From Chloroflexota bacterium (GTDB taxonomy: Bacteria > Chloroflexota > Dehalococcoidia > Lucifugimonadales > Lucifugimonadaceae), in NCBI GenBank assembly GCA_002730795.1, contig PCAX01000077.1:1-9741 (forward strand): DNA of 9,741 bases, given 5' to 3'. Below are positions 8,024 through 9,741 of the stretch, one piece after another. The translations under genes and the position numbers were made by a program. Below the pieces are notes generated by a model. That model was not told where the DNA came from. It saw only the letters and a program-made list of their open reading frames with translations, and searched no databases. How positions within the stretch are numbered: the stretch's first letter is position 1; each line of letters starts with the position of its first letter.

Positions 8024-8028
8024 AATTA
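8021..8028 (-). promoter_or_regulatory. Translational coupling junction between the OmpA-family gene and the giant gene
   Basis: On the minus strand the sequence is TAA-TT-ATG: the stop of the OmpA-family gene (8028-8026), two bases, then the ATG of the giant gene (8023-8021). The upstream bases (CCTTACCCTGG) hold no purine-rich Shine-Dalgarno sequence. Terminating ribosomes probably re-initiate here, which would couple the two proteins. This is inferred from spacing. Confidence 0.6.
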
Positions 8029-9606
8029 ACCAGGGTAAGGAAAATTGGGAGGGACAGGTTTTTTGGGCGGTGGCTCAGGGTTAAGCACTTCATAGATCAA
8101 ATAAAGAGATATAAGTCCCGCAGAAATCCATACAGGGGGCGTGCTTGCAACAAAGTCCAGGAATGGTGATCTATCTAAAAGGAGTTCAAAGAAGGAGAAT
8201 TCTCCGATGAAGATGTTGGCTGACTCACTGAAGTTCTGACCATCATCAACATAAAAAGAGAGAGTATCAGTTAAAGTGGAGTCAGCATCGGGCACATAAA
8301 TAATCTTATGGTCCGGGCTCAAGACTTGATAAGAGACATCAGTTATTTCATCACCTCTGATACTGTCATCTTTAATTTGGTAGAGTGTTCCATGACTTGG
8401 AAAATTGGAAATGAAATAGGTCAGGGTATCTTTGTCTGGGTCTGAAGCGGAAAGCTCTATATATAATACACTGTCCAATCCAGCAGGGACCAACTGGTCC
8501 GATGCAATAGGTGGATTATTAGCGCTTTCACATGACTCAATGTCTAAGAAATCAACAAATCCTTCAACTATTCCCTGAGTTTTTGGAAATAAATTTTTCT
8601 CAACGCCAAAAAAGTGGCTAAAATTTCCAAAAATGTACGGCGAAGAAATTGCGGAGTCAGAAATGGTCAGATCATGATCAAGGGAATAAAGTCCAATGTC
8701 CAAAATACCCTTCAGCTGATTTTTCTGAGGGAAGTCAATAATCCTTACTTCTGTCCTGCGATTTAGTGAATCCGCCACAGCGCGCTGATCCTCAGTGATT
8801 AATGAACCAATAAACATTTGTGTAAGAGGAAAGCGTTCCCTCAGATATGGATACCGTGCACTTTCTCTTTTTGATATGACAGCAGGAATAGCTTCTCCCC
8901 AACCTGTTGCAAGCATACGATCAGGTTCAATTCCGTTTTGTTCAAGCCATTTCTTCATTTTTTCTACACGTCTTTGAGATAGATCCTTATTATAATCTGC
9001 ATCTCCTTCTCTGTCTGTATGGGATTGCAATTCAATGGTCATTTTAGGATAATCTTCTAGAAGATCAAGAAGAAGGTTGAGATCTTTTTCCGAATCCGGC
9101 TGGAACTCATCACTATCCCTATCATATGCAATATTCCTGAATGTAATCACTGATTCTGTCGTCAGACGATCTATCTCGGTGCTCAGAATGAAGACGTGAG
9201 ACGCACCGGTGTTTTTCACATCCTCCAGTGCGCAGTCCGGAGATTCACACTCAGTATCATAGAAAGTGTTAACAATCCTAATATTTTTCACTTTTTCTAT
9301 TAATCTCTCAGTCACTGCTTCGGCGAGATCTTTTGCTTCGGAAAAAGATAAATTTTCACTGTTTAGCACGTAGACGATCGATTTACAGATATTCAGCTTT
9401 TCAACAGAATCAGGTTCAGCCGATTGTTCAATTACAGCGGTTGTGTCATCTCCAAGTTCCATTTGAGTTGAATCTGTTTCTTCAGATTCATTAAATATGA
9501 TAGCCTTTTGCGTTGTGTCAGCGTTACTGACACTTAAGCTGTCTTGGGGAAAAACCAGAACGGGTATTAGTACAGTAGTAAGTATTAGTAAGTACTTCAA
9601 ATTCAT
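8026..9606 (-). CDS. Exported OmpA-family protein: CsgG/TolB-like domain, OmpA domain, cadherin-like domain, C-terminal membrane segment
   Basis: This is a complete gene of 526 residues. I start it at ATG 9606, which opens a clean signal peptide (MNLKYLL..., hydrophobic core to about residue 19, FPQ at 19-21). An in-frame TTG at 9624 would add six residues with no better ribosome site. Order of parts: an acidic Ser/Thr/Glu linker (about 22-68); a region (about 71-155) resembling the CsgG/TolB N-terminal-like domains of FCB bacteria, with a CESPDC cysteine pair at 120/125; an OmpA C-terminal peptidoglycan-binding domain (about 156-291) with SHTDREG, YNKDLSQRR, GWGE and NRRTEVRI; a linker; a cadherin-like/Big_9 domain (about 363-468) with NNPPIAS, SASDPDKDTLTY, GTL and DTLSFYVDDG; a hydrophobic segment (about 492-508); and a proline-rich tail with two lysines. 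The OmpA domain has about 40 extra residues between GWGE and NRR. It probably binds peptidoglycan in the periplasm. Its stop lies 2 bases before the giant gene's ATG, which suggests a shared function. Family call strong; precise role unknown. Confidence 0.93.
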   Translation of the reverse strand: MNLKYLLILTTVLIPVLVFPQDSLSVSNADTTQKAIIFNESEETDSTQMELGDDTTAVIEQSAEPDSVEKLNICKSIVYVLNSENLSFSEAKDLAEAVTERLIEKVKNIRIVNTFYDTECESPDCALEDVKNTGASHVFILSTEIDRLTTESVITFRNIAYDRDSDEFQPDSEKDLNLLLDLLEDYPKMTIELQSHTDREGDADYNKDLSQRRVEKMKKWLEQNGIEPDRMLATGWGEAIPAVISKRESARYPYLRERFPLTQMFIGSLITEDQRAVADSLNRRTEVRIIDFPQKNQLKGILDIGLYSLDHDLTISDSAISSPYIFGNFSHFFGVEKNLFPKTQGIVEGFVDFLDIESCESANNPPIASDQLVPAGLDSVLYIELSASDPDKDTLTYFISNFPSHGTLYQIKDDSIRGDEITDVSYQVLSPDHKIIYVPDADSTLTDTLSFYVDDGQNFSESANIFIGEFSFFELLLDRSPFLDFVASTPPVWISAGLISLYLIYEVLNPEPPPKKPVPPNFPYPG

Positions 9607-9629
9607 TATGTTACTTGGGTACAAATTTT
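9607..9629 (-). other. Short intergenic gap, no promoter or terminator seen
   Basis: Twenty-three bases lie between the TAG at 9630 and ATG 9606. They are A/T-rich (AAAATTTG..., then AAGTAACATA just before the ATG) and contain no hairpin, no T-run terminator and no clear Shine-Dalgarno sequence. The genes on both sides are therefore probably in one operon. Confidence 0.55.
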
Positions 9630-9741
9630 CTACTTCAGCAGCACCATCTTCCGTGTTTTCTGGAAGTTTTGGGACTGTAGTCTGTATATATAGACTCCTG
9701 CGCTGACAGGAATACCCCGCTGGTCCTTCCCATTCCAGATA
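9630..9741 (-). CDS. C-terminal end of a secreted protein with a FlgD-like/type IX-type sorting domain (partial, enters from right edge)
   Basis: Reading the minus strand from 9740 gives 36 codons and then TAG at 9632-9630. The peptide begins IWNGKDQRGIPVSAGVYIY and ends TRKMVLLK. The pattern W-[ND]-G-x-D-x-x-G-x-x-V-x-[SA]-G-V-Y-x-Y-x-L, then a short loop and a basic K-M-x-L-x-K end, is the hallmark of the FlgD-Ig-like/type IX-type C-terminal domain found at the end of many exported proteins in Bacteroidetes, Ignavibacteria, Calditrichaeota and Marinimicrobia. The rest of the gene is outside the window, so its main function cannot be told. It ends 23 bases before the most likely start of the OmpA-family gene on the same strand, with no terminator-like hairpin between them, so the two are probably co-transcribed. 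The sorting-domain call is strong by pattern; the identity of the secretion system is inferred. Confidence 0.85.
   Translation of the reverse strand, partial: IWNGKDQRGIPVSAGVYIYRLQSQNFQKTRKMVLLK

Noticed and set aside
8024..8025. Possible frameshift or fusion joining the OmpA-family gene and the giant gene into one protein
   Set aside because: A TAA stop is followed two bases later by an ATG and a signal peptide, which is consistent with two separate exported proteins.
9497..9706. Plus-strand frame spanning the start of the OmpA-family gene and the end of the upstream gene
   Set aside because: It is antisense to two supported genes and has no recognisable domain or ribosome site.

Overview
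The window is almost entirely coding, and all of the coding is on the minus strand. It holds three co-directional genes, read from right to left: (1) the last 36 codons of a gene that enters from the right edge (9630-9741); (2) a complete secreted OmpA-family protein of about 526 residues (8026-9606); (3) a giant secreted mosaic protein that starts at 8023 and is still open at base 1, with at least 2,674 codons and no stop or frameshift. The gaps are 23 bases and 2 bases. I see no promoter, terminator, RNA gene, CRISPR array, insertion sequence or origin. The plus strand carries only antisense open frames.

The organism is probably a marine or aquatic bacterium of the FCB (Fibrobacteres-Chlorobi-Bacteroidetes) superphylum, with Marinimicrobia/SAR406, Calditrichaeota or Ignavibacteria-like lineages as the best guesses. 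The reasons are the FlgD-like/type IX-type C-terminal ending of gene 1 (WNGKDQRG...SAGVYIYRL...KTRKMVLLK), the lack of Shine-Dalgarno sequences before the genes, the moderate-to-low GC content, and the stacking of surface modules in the giant protein. This is inference from sequence style, not from a marker gene.

The giant protein can be read in blocks from N to C terminus: a signal peptide (residues 1-41); seven VCBS/FG-GAP-type calcium loops (about 45-409); a right-handed parallel beta-helix with eight GGG-x-[YF] rungs, closed by a DIGAYE motif (about 410-907); six cadherin-like/tandem-95-like domains (about 914-1523); six Calx-beta-like domains of 110-116 residues (1525-2197); one ASH/HYDIN-type domain (about 2199-2300); one Ig/FN3-like domain (about 2307-2409); and a C-terminal module with SIPW and GNPYPF motifs (from about 2410) that runs off the window. 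A sorting domain like that of gene 1 is expected beyond the edge.

The OmpA-family protein combines a CsgG/TolB-like domain, an OmpA peptidoglycan-binding domain, a cadherin-like/Big_9 domain, and a C-terminal hydrophobic segment with a proline-rich tail. The tight spacing suggests that it is made together with the giant protein. It may anchor, tether or help export it, but that role is a hypothesis.
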